Origin: Colwellia sp. E2M01
GTDB lineage: Bacteria > Pseudomonadota > Gammaproteobacteria > Enterobacterales > Alteromonadaceae
NCBI RefSeq assembly: GCF_018860585.1
Contig: NZ_JAHKPR010000041.1
Coordinates: forward strand, 69,423 to 133,422
Direction: 5' to 3'
Length of the DNA stretch: 64,000 bases
This document shows positions 27,904-38,947 of this stretch, piece after piece; the stretch's first letter is position 1, and every line of letters begins with the position of its first letter. Both the position numbers and the translations under genes were made by a program. The notes under the pieces are model-generated. The model was given only the letters and a program-made list of their open reading frames with translations. It was not told where the DNA came from and searched no databases.

Positions 27904-30900
27904 ATGCTTCCTCATATTAGTCATCAAAGTCATCTTCCTCCGTTATACAATGATTTTATTAATACCTTAAAAAGCCATAATTTTACCGGTGATATTAATG
28001 CCAGTTATAGCGCTAGGCTTGCTGTTGCAACCGACAACAGTATCTACCAACAGTTACCGCAACTTGTTATTCAACCTCGTACAAAAGCCGATATTGTTTT
28101 ATTAACTAAAACGTCGAGTGAAGCGCAATTTGTTAGTATTAAATTTAGTGCGCGTGGTGGCGGTACAGGTACAAATGGCCAAAGTTTAACGCCGGGCGTT
28201 ATTGTTGATTTATCTAAATACATGAATAAAGTATTAGAAATCAATGTAGAAGAGAAATGGGTACGTGTTGAAGCAGGCGTAGTTAAAGATCAACTAAATG
28301 ACTATTTACGTCCGCATGGCTTTTTCTTTGCTCCAGATTTATCTACCTCAAACCGCGCCACTATTGGCGGCATGATCAATACCGATGCTTCAGGGCAGGG
28401 CTCTTTAGTTTACGGTAAAACCTCAAATCATGTATTAGCGCTTGAGTCTGTATTGGCAAATGGTGATGTATTAAGTACGGAGCCAATGACGTTAGACGAA
28501 GCAAAAGCATTAGCTGAAAAAAATGATGATTCATACAGCCAAATAATCAAACAAGTACTTGATACTTGTGTTGAAAAACGCGACTTAGTGTTAGAGAAAT
28601 TTCCACGCTTAAACCGCTTCTTAACAGGCTATGATTTAGAAAACGTATTAACGGCAGATGACAGCGGGGAAATTACCGGTGTTGATATCTCGCGTTTGAT
28701 AACAGGCTCTGAAGGCTCATTAGCGTTTGTTTGTGAAGCAAAGTTAAATGTTAATCCAATCCGCGTTGCTAAAACACTAATCAACATCAAGTATGATAGT
28801 TTTGATTCAGCACTGCGTCATTCTCCAACACTTGTTGAAGCCAAAGCAACGTCGGTAGAAACCATTGATTCTCGTGTATTAAATCTTGCTAAACAAGATA
28901 TCGTTTGGCATAGCGTCAGTGATTTAATTACTGACGTGCCTGGCAAAGTTATGGACGGTATTAACGTTGTTGAATATAACGGTGATAGCGTTGCTGACTT
29001 AGCGGATCAAGTTAGTGAATTAACAAACATACTTGATGGATTAATTAGTAGCGGAAGCTCAGGTGTCATTGGTTATCAAGTGACTTCTGATTTGCCGAGC
29101 ATTAACAAAATTTACGGTATGCGTAAAAAAGCGGTAGGCTTATTAGGTAAAACTGAAGGGGCACAAAAACCACTAGCTTTTGCTGAAGATACCGCTGTTC
29201 CACCTGAAAACTTAGCCGATTATATTGCTGAATTTAGAGCCTTATTAGATAGCCACGATCTAAACTACGGCATGTTTGGTCATGTTGATGCCGGTGTGCT
29301 TCATGTGCGCCCAGCGCTTGATATGTGCGACCCAGAGCAAGAAAAGCTATTACGCGTTATTTCAGACGAAGTCGTTAAGTTAACGGCCAAATATGGCGGC
29401 TTAATGTGGGGGGAGCACGGCAAAGGTTACCGTAGTGAATATTCGCCAGAGTTTTTTGGTGAAACGTTATTTACTGAACTTCGTAAAATAAAATCAGCGT
29501 TTGATCCGCTGAATAAAATGAATCCAGGTAAAATTTGTACGCCGTATGAATCAACTGAACAATTAGTGAGTGTTGATGATACTAAACGTGGCTTTTATGA
29601 CAGACAAATACCCGTAACGGTTAAAGAGTCATTTACTGCAGCGATTGACTGTAATGGCAACGGTTTATGTTTTAATTATGATGCTGACAGCCCAATGTGT
29701 CCGTCGAGTAAAATTACTAAAGATAGACGTCATTCTCCGAAAGGGCGTGCTGGTTTAATGCGTGAATGGTTACGTTTATTAGAAAACCAAGGTGTTGATA
29801 TTCTTAAATTAGAAGACAGCATTAATAAACCGAAAAGTATTTGGTCTGTACGTGAAATTCTCAGTACTGCGGTAAATAAGTTACGTATTAACTTTATCAG
29901 CAAGCCTGAGCAAGACGATAACGGTAATGGCGATTTTTCTCATGAAGTCATGGAAGCTATGCAAGGCTGTTTAGCTTGTAAAGCCTGTGCCAGTCAATGT
30001 CCGGTAAAAGTAGATGTGCCAGACTTTAGAGCGCGCTTTATCAATGTTTATCATTCTCGTTATGCTCGTCCATTAAAAGATCATCTTGTTGCCAATGTTG
30101 AAATATTAGCGCCACTGATGGCAACGGCGCCTAAAGTTGTGAATGCGGTATTAAATACCTCAATATATGAAAAAATATCAGCTAAAACTATTGGCTATGT
30201 TAATACGCCATTGTTGTCTGTTCCTACCTTGAAAAAACAAGTGAAAAAAGCAGGTTTCTCAGGGTTTGATTTAACTAAACTACAAGGTTTAACTGATGAG
30301 CAGCGCAAAGGTTATGTACTGATAGTACAAGATCCATTCACCTCATTTTATGATGCTAATACTGTGCAAAGTATGATGCAATTAATTAAAGAGCTTGGTT
30401 TAGAGCCGATATTATTGCCATTTAAACCAAACGGAAAAGCGCAACATGTGAAAGGCTTTTTAGCGCGTTTTGCTAAAACTGCAAAATCGAGCAGTGACTT
30501 TTTAAATCAAGTCGCTAAGCTTGATATACCAATGATTGGTATGGATGCATCAATGGTGCTTTGTTACCGTGATGAATACGCTAAAATATTAAAAGATCAA
30601 CGTGGTGATTTTAACGTATTACTGGCACATGAATGGTTATTGAACTTTGTAAAAGCAGACAATAACTTTAAAGCGAGTGAAATGTTAACCGAAAAGCCAT
30701 TCAAACTGTTTGCTCACTGTACCGAGAAAACAGCCTTGGTAAATAGTGAAAATGAATGGCAAACCATATTTAAACATTTTGGTTTACCGCTTGAAAAAGT
30801 AAGTGTTGGTTGTTGTGGTATGGCAGGTACTTATGGTCATGAAAAAGTGAACTTAGATAATTCAAAAGGTTTATTTGAATTAAGTTGGCAGCCAAAAATT

Positions 30901-31023
30901 GACTCATTAGATGATGATCAAGTTCTTGCCACTGGCTTTTCGTGTCGCTCGCAAGTTAAACGTTTCAGCGCTTTAAAAGCTAAACACCCAGTTGAGGCGA
31001 TATTGGCTAACTTACCAAAGTAA
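27904..31023 (+). CDS. ydiJ: YdiJ-type FAD-linked oxidoreductase with iron-sulfur domain (D-2-hydroxyacid dehydrogenase)
   Basis: A 1,039-residue fusion. An FAD-binding type-4 domain is at about 45-260 (SARGGGTGTNGQSLTPG, STSNRATIGGMINTDASGQGS). An FAD-oxidase C-terminal domain is at about 270-550 (GHVDAGVLHVRP, WGEHGKGYRSE, NPGKICTP). A ferredoxin-like region follows (cysteines near 582-600; CLACKACASQCPV at about 689) and a CCG-type domain (GCCGMAGTYGHE near 967). E. coli YdiJ, of similar size and plan, oxidises D-2-hydroxyglutarate. The substrate here is by analogy, and D-lactate is an alternative. Confidence 0.85.
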   Translation: MLPHISHQSHLPPLYNDFINTLKSHNFTGDINASYSARLAVATDNSIYQQLPQLVIQPRTKADIVLLTKTSSEAQFVSIKFSARGGGTGTNGQSLTPGVIVDLSKYMNKVLEINVEEKWVRVEAGVVKDQLNDYLRPHGFFFAPDLSTSNRATIGGMINTDASGQGSLVYGKTSNHVLALESVLANGDVLSTEPMTLDEAKALAEKNDDSYSQIIKQVLDTCVEKRDLVLEKFPRLNRFLTGYDLENVLTADDSGEITGVDISRLITGSEGSLAFVCEAKLNVNPIRVAKTLINIKYDSFDSALRHSPTLVEAKATSVETIDSRVLNLAKQDIVWHSVSDLITDVPGKVMDGINVVEYNGDSVADLADQVSELTNILDGLISSGSSGVIGYQVTSDLPSINKIYGMRKKAVGLLGKTEGAQKPLAFAEDTAVPPENLADYIAEFRALLDSHDLNYGMFGHVDAGVLHVRPALDMCDPEQEKLLRVISDEVVKLTAKYGGLMWGEHGKGYRSEYSPEFFGETLFTELRKIKSAFDPLNKMNPGKICTPYESTEQLVSVDDTKRGFYDRQIPVTVKESFTAAIDCNGNGLCFNYDADSPMCPSSKITKDRRHSPKGRAGLMREWLRLLENQGVDILKLEDSINKPKSIWSVREILSTAVNKLRINFISKPEQDDNGNGDFSHEVMEAMQGCLACKACASQCPVKVDVPDFRARFINVYHSRYARPLKDHLVANVEILAPLMATAPKVVNAVLNTSIYEKISAKTIGYVNTPLLSVPTLKKQVKKAGFSGFDLTKLQGLTDEQRKGYVLIVQDPFTSFYDANTVQSMMQLIKELGLEPILLPFKPNGKAQHVKGFLARFAKTAKSSSDFLNQVAKLDIPMIGMDASMVLCYRDEYAKILKDQRGDFNVLLAHEWLLNFVKADNNFKASEMLTEKPFKLFAHCTEKTALVNSENEWQTIFKHFGLPLEKVSVGCCGMAGTYGHEKVNLDNSKGLFELSWQPKIDSLDDDQVLATGFSCRSQVKRFSALKAKHPVEAILANLPK

Positions 31024-31064
31024 GTACTTATAATTTATTTACTTGTAATAGTAATGAGCTATTT

Positions 31065-31096
31065 AAACGGCTTATAAATATAAGCCGTTTATTTAT
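31065..31096. terminator. Terminator after ydiJ
   Basis: A 12-bp inverted repeat (AAACGGCTTATA / TATAAGCCGTTT) followed by ATTTAT, 42 bases after the stop. Confidence 0.7.
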
Positions 31097-31147
31097 CAGT
31101 GTGAGTGTATTTTTTAGTAATAAATAAAACGGAATAAGGACATTCGT

Positions 31148-31420
31148 TTGACAGACAAAAACTTAATAATATTGCTTAAAATCTCTATTGGCATAGGTGT
31201 ATGTTTATTAATATTAAGCATTTATTTTCACTTTAATAGTGAATATATTGATTCGTTTGGGGTTAAAGGGATTTTTATCCATGCCGCTTGTATTGCATTA
31301 GGTATGCTTTTTTCTTTACCAACTAAAATATACTTAACCTTACTGCTTATGAAAATTGAAGAGCAAGAAAGGGCAGAGTTAGCACTTAAACAGGGTAAAA
31401 GTCATCCCAAACCTGAATAA
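31148..31420 (+). CDS. small membrane protein of unknown function
   Basis: Unrecognised. It uses a TTG start preceded by AATAAGGA at a 7-base spacing. The 90-residue product has two predicted helices (about 8-28, LLKISIGIGVCLLILSIYFHF; about 40-68) and a charged C-terminal tail (KIEEQERAELALKQGK) likely to be cytoplasmic. Confidence 0.6.
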   Translation: MTDKNLIILLKISIGIGVCLLILSIYFHFNSEYIDSFGVKGIFIHAACIALGMLFSLPTKIYLTLLLMKIEEQERAELALKQGKSHPKPE

Positions 31421-31546
31421 GAGATTTGCTAATTTAATTCAATATCACTAACTCTTTATTATGAAGTACTTCCTTAAAATAGCCCCGAGATTTAACTCTT
31501 AGCTTACACTCAAACCGCCATTGCAACCTTAATTGCTATTTTTCAT

Positions 31547-31585
31547 AAAAAAAGCCGCCATTTATCCTACATAAGGCTTTTTTTT
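31547..31585 (+). terminator. Terminator-like hairpin in the pheS leader region
   Basis: Arms AAAAAAAGCC (31547-31556) and GGCTTTTTTT (31575-31584) with an 18-base loop. It lies 127 bases after the preceding gene and 148 bases before pheS. It may end the former transcript or act as an attenuator for pheST; no convincing phenylalanine-rich leader peptide with a ribosome site was seen. Confidence 0.6.
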
Positions 31586-31669
31586 CGTGTAAAATCTACC
31601 TCATTTTTAATATTTGAAATAAAACACAAATAGTCTATTGATAAACAAGTCTGTTAACTGCTGATATAA

Positions 31670-32728
<1,059 letters not shown>

Positions 32729-32740
32729 GAAAAACTCATA

Positions 32741-35176
32741 ATGAAATTTAGTGAATCTTGGTTACGTGAATGGGTTAATCCTGCACTTTCATCAGACGAA
32801 TTAGCGCATCAAATTACAATGGCTGGCTTAGAGGTTGACGCTGTTGACCCTGTAGCAGGCGAATTTAGCGGTGTTATTATTGGTGAAGTGGTTGAATGTG
32901 GACCTCACCCTGACGCGGATAAATTACAAGTAACAAAAATTAGCTTGGGTGATTACAGCTCAGCAACCGTTGAAAAAGGCGAATTGCTTGATATCGTATG
33001 TGGTGCTAAAAACTGTCGTTTAGGCTTAAAAGTTGCGGTTGCAACGGTTGGCGCAGTATTACCTGGCGACTTTAAAATTAAAAAAGCCAAACTACGTGGT
33101 GTACCTTCTTTTGGTATGTTGTGTAGTGAGTCTGAAATTGGTTTAGCAGATGATGCTGATGGCATTATGGAGTTTGCTAGCGATGCACCACTTGGTACTT
33201 GTGTACGTGAATACTTAGATTTAAACGACGTAACAATCGATGTTGATTTAACCGCAAACCGTGGTGATTGTTTAGGTATTAAAGGTTTAGCTCGTGAAGT
33301 TGGGGTATTAAACTCAATTGAAGTTTCAACACCTGATATTACTGCAGCGTTTCCAACTATTGAAGATAAATTAACGATTAATATTGAAGCGCCAGAGGCT
33401 TGCCCGCGTTATTTAGGTCGTGTTATTAAAGGCATTAATCCAACCGCTACAACACCGTTATGGATGGTAGAAAAACTACGTCGTTGTGGCACACGCTCAA
33501 TTGACCCTGTAGTTGATGTAACTAATTACGTGTTATTAGAGTTAGGTCATCCAATGCATGCGTTTGATTTGGCGAAAATTGCAGGCGGCGTTAACGGGAC
33601 AATTAACGTTCGTTTTGCTAATAAAGATGAAAAACTTACTTTGCTAGACGAAAACGAAGTAACGTTAAAAGAATCTACTTTAGTTATTGCTGATGAAAGT
33701 AAAGCGCTTGCAATAGCTGGTATTTTTGGCGGCCTTGAATCAGGCGTGACAGCAAGCAGCACAGATATCTTTTTAGAAAGTGCCTTCTTTGCGCCATTAG
33801 CTATTTTAGGTAAAGCTCGTCAATACGGTTTACATACTGACTCATCACATCGTTATGAGCGTGGTATCGACCCAACATTGCAGTTTGATGCAATAGAACG
33901 TGCTACTGAATTATTATTGAGTATCGTTGGCGGTCAAGCAGGTCCTATCGTTGAAGCTAAATCAGATGAACACTTACCACAAGAGAAAGACGTAACTTTA
34001 CGTCGTGTGAAATTAGATAGCCGTATTGGTCATCATATTGAAGATGAAAAAGTTAGCGAAATATTAACTCGCCTTGGTTTTACGGTAAGTGAAGAAGGCG
34101 AGGGTGACACTAAAGAGTGGCAAGTTAATGTACCTGCTTATCGTTTTGATATTAAAATTGAAGTTGATTTAATTGAGGAAGTAGCTCGTATTTACGGTTA
34201 CAACAATATTCCTAATATCGCGCCAAAAGCAACCTTAACTATGTGTGCAAATAAAGAAGCTAATCTTTCTTTATCAACCCTAAAGCAAGCTTTAGTTAAT
34301 CGTGATTACTTCGAAGCTATCACCTACAGTTTTGTTGACCCTAAAGTACAAAGTTTAATTCATCCGAATGAAGAAGTGATGACCTTGCCGCATCCTATTT
34401 CGTCTGAAATGTCAGTAATGCGTTTAAGTATGTGGACTGGTTTATTGCAATCAGTTGCTTATAACCAGAATCGTCAACAATCACGAGTACGTTTATTTGA
34501 AACAGGTTTACGTTTTGTACCAGATGAAAGCGCTGAAAACGGTGTTCGTCAACAAAACATGATTGCTGGTGTTATTAGCGGCAACCGTACTGATGAACAT
34601 TGGAGCATGGAAAAAGCCGCAACAGACTTTTATGACATGAAAGGCGATGTTGAAGCATTGTTAGCCTTAACCTGTGATGCCGAGTCTTTTGAATTCTCAA
34701 AAGCAGAAATAGCGGCGCTTCATCCAGGTCAAACCGCAAAAATTACTAAAAATGGTAACTTAGTGGGTTATGTTGGTACCTTACACCCTGAATTAACAAG
34801 AAAATTAGGATTAAATGGTCAAACATTAATTTTTGAACTATTGTTGTCTGAAGTTTTAGTTCAAAAAATCCCCGAAGCGACCGCTGTATCTCGCTTTCCT
34901 GCTAACCGTCGTGACTTAGCACTTGTTGTAAAAGACGATATAGACGCAAATAAAGTGTTACAACTTATTGAAAAGGTTGGCGGAAATCTTTTAATTGATC
35001 TAAACTTGTTTGACGTGTACCAAGGTCAAGGTATTGAAGACGGTTATAAGAGTCTCGCCATCGCCTTGGTATTACAGGATATAGAAAAAACTCTTGAAGA
35101 AAAAGACATCACTGATGTTATCGATAGAGTTGTTGAAACCTTAAAAACTGAGTTTAATGCATCACTGAGGGACTAA
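32741..35176 (+). CDS. pheT: phenylalanine-tRNA ligase beta subunit
   Basis: The 811-residue partner of PheS. Domains in order are: an OB-fold tRNA-binding domain (about 40-150, with [19 protein letters not shown]), B3/B4 editing domain (about 210-390), B5 DNA-binding-like domain (about 410-475), a catalytic-like core, and a C-terminal FDX-ACB anticodon-binding domain (about 715-810, [12 protein letters not shown]). It starts 12 bases after pheS behind AGGAAAA. Confidence 0.97.
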   Translation: MKFSESWLREWVNPALSSDELAHQITMAGLEVDAVDPVAGEFSGVIIGEVVECGPHPDADKLQVTKISLGDYSSATVEKGELLDIVCGAKNCRLGLKVAVATVGAVLPGDFKIKKAKLRGVPSFGMLCSESEIGLADDADGIMEFASDAPLGTCVREYLDLNDVTIDVDLTANRGDCLGIKGLAREVGVLNSIEVSTPDITAAFPTIEDKLTINIEAPEACPRYLGRVIKGINPTATTPLWMVEKLRRCGTRSIDPVVDVTNYVLLELGHPMHAFDLAKIAGGVNGTINVRFANKDEKLTLLDENEVTLKESTLVIADESKALAIAGIFGGLESGVTASSTDIFLESAFFAPLAILGKARQYGLHTDSSHRYERGIDPTLQFDAIERATELLLSIVGGQAGPIVEAKSDEHLPQEKDVTLRRVKLDSRIGHHIEDEKVSEILTRLGFTVSEEGEGDTKEWQVNVPAYRFDIKIEVDLIEEVARIYGYNNIPNIAPKATLTMCANKEANLSLSTLKQALVNRDYFEAITYSFVDPKVQSLIHPNEEVMTLPHPISSEMSVMRLSMWTGLLQSVAYNQNRQQSRVRLFETGLRFVPDESAENGVRQQNMIAGVISGNRTDEHWSMEKAATDFYDMKGDVEALLALTCDAESFEFSKAEIAALHPGQTAKITKNGNLVGYVGTLHPELTRKLGLNGQTLIFELLLSEVLVQKIPEATAVSRFPANRRDLALVVKDDIDANKVLQLIEKVGGNLLIDLNLFDVYQGQGIEDGYKSLAIALVLQDIEKTLEEKDITDVIDRVVETLKTEFNASLRD

Positions 35177-35179
35177 GCA

Positions 35180-35473
35180 ATGGCGCTTACCAAAGCAGAA
35201 GTAGCAGAACATTTATTTGAAAAAGTTGGGCTGAGCAAGCGCGACGCAAAAGATATGGTCGAAATGTTTTTTGAAGAAATTCGCGAAACGTTAGAAAGCG
35301 GCGATCAAGTTAAGCTTTCAGGTTTTGGTAATTTCGACTTGCGTCAAAAAAGCGAACGTCCTGGACGTAACCCTAAAACAGGTGAAGATATCCCTATTTT
35401 AGCACGTAAGGTTGTGACTTTTAGACCAGGTCAGAAACTTAAGAGCCGTGTTGAAGATGGTAATGCAGAATAA
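35180..35473 (+). CDS. ihfA: integration host factor alpha subunit
   Basis: A 97-residue DNA-bending histone-like protein that pairs with IhfB. The sequence [20 protein letters not shown] and the DNA-contacting arm [12 protein letters not shown] are diagnostic, and its place after pheT is conserved in gammaproteobacteria. It begins 3 bases after the pheT stop. Confidence 0.97.
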   Translation: MALTKAEVAEHLFEKVGLSKRDAKDMVEMFFEEIRETLESGDQVKLSGFGNFDLRQKSERPGRNPKTGEDIPILARKVVTFRPGQKLKSRVEDGNAE

Positions 35474-35600
35474 CTAAATTTATAATTAAGAGTTATTAAT
35501 TAGTCATATTGCGCTTTATAAGCGCTTTTCTGTGTGTCTTGAGTATAAGTTTTAAATTTATAGAGATAAGCTTTAAGTTATCTCTTATAAATTTTTATAT

Positions 35601-35639
35601 AAAAAAACCGTATAACTTAATTGATATACGGTTTTTTTT
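35601..35639. terminator. Terminator after ihfA
   Basis: A stem of at least 13 bp (AAAAAAACCGTAT / ATACGGTTTTTTT) with a 13-base loop. A- and T-runs on both sides suit the convergent batD operon as well. Confidence 0.85.
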
Positions 35640-35700
35640 ATCTTAATTTTTCATTCTGATCTAATAGCACTGCATATTTAAATAACCTAAACTCGGTTTA

Positions 35701-35723
35701 ATACCAAGTCCGTTAAATTACTG
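35701..35723. repeat. Fragment of the dispersed 160-bp MITE-like repeat
   Basis: These 23 bases (beginning ATACCAAGTCCG) are the exact reverse complement of the right end of the element at 62041-62200 (bases 62178-62200). Only the end is present here. Confidence 0.65.
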
Positions 35724-35743
35724 TTTACAGTGAAATGAAGAAA

Positions 35744-37090
35744 TTAACCGTTTAATCTAACTTTTTCGCCAGGGATAAATAATGGTGCTTTAACAGTCCC
35801 TTTAGCTATATGGCTTAAGTGTTTTATAAGCTTTTTAGCATCGGATGACGAAATATTAATGAGTGATTTTTGTTTGTTATCTTGTGAAAAAGCTAATAAA
35901 TTCAGTTGGGTATTAATAGTACTGGTTTTTACCTTATGTACTTTATTAATGAACACAGCATACCGATATAGAGACTTTTCAGCAGATAAATAATCTTTTT
36001 TGGCGATGTCAGTTAAAAAGTTTTGCTGTAATTGACGTTTTTCATAATGAGTTACTGTTTTATAAAAAGCTGAGATCTTTTGGCGTTTTATTACTAATAG
36101 GGCGAATACAAGAATAACGATAAGAAAAATTAATAGTTTAAATAAAGTTGATGTATTTAATGTAAATTCTTTAAAAAGTTTATCAGCTTGCTCACTCGTT
36201 AATACGCCACCCGTTGAAACAGTCCAACGAGATGCGGGCACTTCAAGTGTTTCTAAGGTGTTTGTATTACTATTCCACCAATAAATTACTTGCTCTGGTA
36301 AAGAATAGTCCCCTGATTTTTCAAATATATAAGTAAATGACTCTACGCGTGTACCCGTTAAAGTGCCTCTGTTTGATGTGTCAAAAACTTGCGCGGGTTT
36401 ATGATAAATACTAATACCTTCAAGTGTTTTTTCATTAAGTTGAATTTCAGGGATCATCATTGCCGGTATATCATCAGCTTTGATGGTTATGGTTTGAGTA
36501 ATAGCATCACCTAAAGCGTACTTTTGTTCGGCATCAAATTGACCATCAATAGTTAAGCTCGCTTCAGGCGAAACAATAAAGTTCTCAACACCTTCAAGTG
36601 CCTCAGGTAAAGTAATATCGAAGCTAACCGGCTTTGTACTTAAAACGCCGCTTATTGAGCCGTTATGCTCAGTATTTACAGAAACCTTAATTTCTATACT
36701 CGGTAAGTCATAACGTCCTGCTTCATTAGGATATAAAGTAATATCGTGTGTTTGTGTAGACCATGTGGTTCCTGCAATATTTTGACTACCGTTGGTGGTA
36801 ATAATGTTATTTGCGGGCATAACAACGTGCGGCAAGCTGAAATTTGCTATTTTACTGCCGGAATCAAACCAACGATCGGTAGCCACTTCAATAGACACAA
36901 CATAAGGTTGTCCTACTATCTGTGGCGCTTCTTCATTGGTTTTTGGTAAGGTGAGGCTAATACGTAATTTGTTCTGTTTAACTAAATCTGCAATAGTTAA
37001 GTCACTTTGTGAATTTGCAGATACTGTTGCAGAAAGCGTTACAGACACCAAACATAAACTTAAAAATAGCGCAAAAAAATGTTTAGTCAT
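35744..37090 (-). CDS. batD: BatD-like protein (oxygen-tolerance family)
   Basis: A 448-residue envelope protein. ATG at 37090 with AAGGAAGTACC upstream is preferred over one 9 codons earlier. A signal peptide (about 1-25, ending TVSA) precedes beta-sandwich domains with PTFxV-like strands. A transmembrane helix (about 320-340, LLIFLIVILVFALLVI) is followed by a C-terminal cytoplasmic region with helices. BatD proteins accompany BatA/B VWA proteins and are thought to act as membrane anchors or assembly factors. It is the last gene of the operon and overlaps the TPR gene by 8 bases. Confidence 0.85.
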   Translation of the reverse strand: MTKHFFALFLSLCLVSVTLSATVSANSQSDLTIADLVKQNKLRISLTLPKTNEEAPQIVGQPYVVSIEVATDRWFDSGSKIANFSLPHVVMPANNIITTNGSQNIAGTTWSTQTHDITLYPNEAGRYDLPSIEIKVSVNTEHNGSISGVLSTKPVSFDITLPEALEGVENFIVSPEASLTIDGQFDAEQKYALGDAITQTITIKADDIPAMMIPEIQLNEKTLEGISIYHKPAQVFDTSNRGTLTGTRVESFTYIFEKSGDYSLPEQVIYWWNSNTNTLETLEVPASRWTVSTGGVLTSEQADKLFKEFTLNTSTLFKLLIFLIVILVFALLVIKRQKISAFYKTVTHYEKRQLQQNFLTDIAKKDYLSAEKSLYRYAVFINKVHKVKTSTINTQLNLLAFSQDNKQKSLINISSSDAKKLIKHLSHIAKGTVKAPLFIPGEKVRLNG

Positions 37091-37883
37091 TGGTACTTCC
37101 TTTTCTTTCGCTTTCATTTTTGCCTTGGTTCTTTTGGCTATTTTGTTGTTGTATATAAAACTTTTGCGCTAAAAAAGTAGCTGGATTTTTTTGCACGTCT
37201 CGTAACCACATTTTATTTAAGCTCGGATCAAGCAGTAAATCTTCTGCACTGTATTGTTCAAGTTTTTGTGGGGTAGGGGCTTCTTTTTTATCTGCTCCAT
37301 CACCGGTTTGTGGTTCGTCACCTAATTCTTGTGAAGAATCACCTTTTTCTGCTTTTTGACTAGCAGATAAACGGTTAACTTCATCAATAATGTCTTGCAC
37401 GATAACAATATTGGTTTTAGCGGCGATATTGTCTGGATGTTTGTTTAATATTTGTTGGTATAAATTACGCGCTTTTATATATTCTCGACCTTGAGCAAGA
37501 GCGTTAGCTTGCGCCACTTTGCTGGCTAGGTCATTAAACTGTCCGTAAAGTGTTGCTGCGTTTTTAAATTGCTCGGCACCGTAATTACTATAGGCTTGCC
37601 ATTGCGCATTATTAAAGGTATTGCTGGCTTGTTGGTAATGACCTAGGTTGAATAATACCTGTCCTTGTTGATCACGGGTTAGCCATAAATCAGCAAACTG
37701 CTGTGGCTTAAAGTAAATAAAAGCTGCAGTACCAATAATGAAGGCACTGATTAACCACTTTCGGTTAGGGTATACTTTTTGGTATAACTTTTGTTGCTGC
37801 TTTTGTAAAAACAAAATCAAGGCATTGCCCGTTTGTACTTTAGATGGTTCTATCATTTGAGCATGAACAGAATTATTTACCAT
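37083..37883 (-). CDS. BatC-like TPR membrane protein
   Basis: A 266-residue protein. ATG at 37883, which overlaps the preceding stop in ATGGTAA, is preferred over one four codons upstream. One TM helix (about 43-60, WLISAFIIGTAAFIYF) is followed by TPR-like helices (GQVLFNLGHYQQASNTFNN; YIKARNLYQQILNKHPDNIAAK). The C-terminal third is rich in Gln, Lys and Asp/Glu and looks disordered. In other operons this unit is often fused to the second VWA protein; here it is a separate gene. Confidence 0.8.
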   Translation of the reverse strand: MVNNSVHAQMIEPSKVQTGNALILFLQKQQQKLYQKVYPNRKWLISAFIIGTAAFIYFKPQQFADLWLTRDQQGQVLFNLGHYQQASNTFNNAQWQAYSNYGAEQFKNAATLYGQFNDLASKVAQANALAQGREYIKARNLYQQILNKHPDNIAAKTNIVIVQDIIDEVNRLSASQKAEKGDSSQELGDEPQTGDGADKKEAPTPQKLEQYSAEDLLLDPSLNKMWLRDVQKNPATFLAQKFYIQQQNSQKNQGKNESERKGSTND

Positions 37884-38947
37884 TGTAATGTCCATCCTTT
37901 TCTAAACCAGAATAAGAAAATAGCGGCAATAACAAACACCATAGGATAACCAGAGTCATGCCACGGTCTGCTGTTATCATCGACAATAACAATATTGTTT
38001 TTGATGTAATTATTAACACGTTTTACGTCGCCGTCATCATTACTCATCAATTGTAAGTGACCACCGCTTTTACTTGCTAGCGTTTTTAGTGGTTCAAGTT
38101 GTAAAGGAATAATATTGTTACTATTGGTATAAGCGCTTTGGTTGTCACTATAACCATTGGTATCACTGTTTTGTGCACTATCACTTTGTGTATCATCATT
38201 TTGTGTATTTGAGCTATCTGATAATTGCGCCGCCTCTAAACCTATTGCCCACACTAATAACTGTGCTGAGTGCGTATCAAAAAATTGCTCAAACGCTTTT
38301 ACAGTATTATTGGTTGCGCCGTCAGTAACTAATAATACCGTGCCAGGTACTTCGGATTTGGCTAATAACTTTTCGGCTAAGGGTAAGATAGTTTCGGGTA
38401 GCTTACCTGATAGCGGCATGATTTTATCACTCAACGCATCGAGGAAATGACGGATCATTTCTCTGTCATTAGTGATAGGCATGACCACATGCGCACTACC
38501 GGAAAAGGCGATTAAGGCTGTTTTACTGTCACCACGTAGCTCAAGTAGCTCAATAATTTTTTGTTTAGCACGTAATAACCGTGAAGGTTGCACATCGCCT
38601 TGCTCCATGGTTTTTGACACATCTAAAGCGATAATCAGCGGCGCGTTATTTTCACTAAAAGGCGAGGGTTGTTGCTTCCATGTCGGTCCCATTAGAGCGA
38701 TACAAAGAGGCACAGAAAGGATTAGCGACATTTTTTTAGGTGATAACCATTTATTGTTATTACCGCTCACCGTTAAGTTATTTAATATTTGCGTAGACAT
38801 TAAATCTCGCCACTGCGCTAGGCTGTCATCGCGCATTGAAAAGGCTCGAAGAATATAAATAATTACCACAAAAATAAGTAACCAATAAGGCCGCAAAAAA
38901 TGAAAATGTTGCATGCTATCAAACCAAAGTGATAAATCATCAATCAT
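37877..38947 (-). CDS. VWA-domain membrane protein, BatB-like
   Basis: A 356-residue protein with an N-terminal TM (about 19-35), another near 73-88, a von Willebrand A domain (about 103-300), and a C-terminal TM (VFVIAAIFLFWF). The metal-site motif is D109-x-S111-x-T113, the permitted threonine variant of DxSxS, with TDGATNNT later. A Ser/Asn/Asp-rich stretch (about 240-275) interrupts the domain. It probably works with the next VWA protein as a periplasmic complex. Confidence 0.85.
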   Translation of the reverse strand: MIDDLSLWFDSMQHFHFLRPYWLLIFVVIIYILRAFSMRDDSLAQWRDLMSTQILNNLTVSGNNNKWLSPKKMSLILSVPLCIALMGPTWKQQPSPFSENNAPLIIALDVSKTMEQGDVQPSRLLRAKQKIIELLELRGDSKTALIAFSGSAHVVMPITNDREMIRHFLDALSDKIMPLSGKLPETILPLAEKLLAKSEVPGTVLLVTDGATNNTVKAFEQFFDTHSAQLLVWAIGLEAAQLSDSSNTQNDDTQSDSAQNSDTNGYSDNQSAYTNSNNIIPLQLEPLKTLASKSGGHLQLMSNDDGDVKRVNNYIKNNIVIVDDNSRPWHDSGYPMVFVIAAIFLFWFRKGWTLQW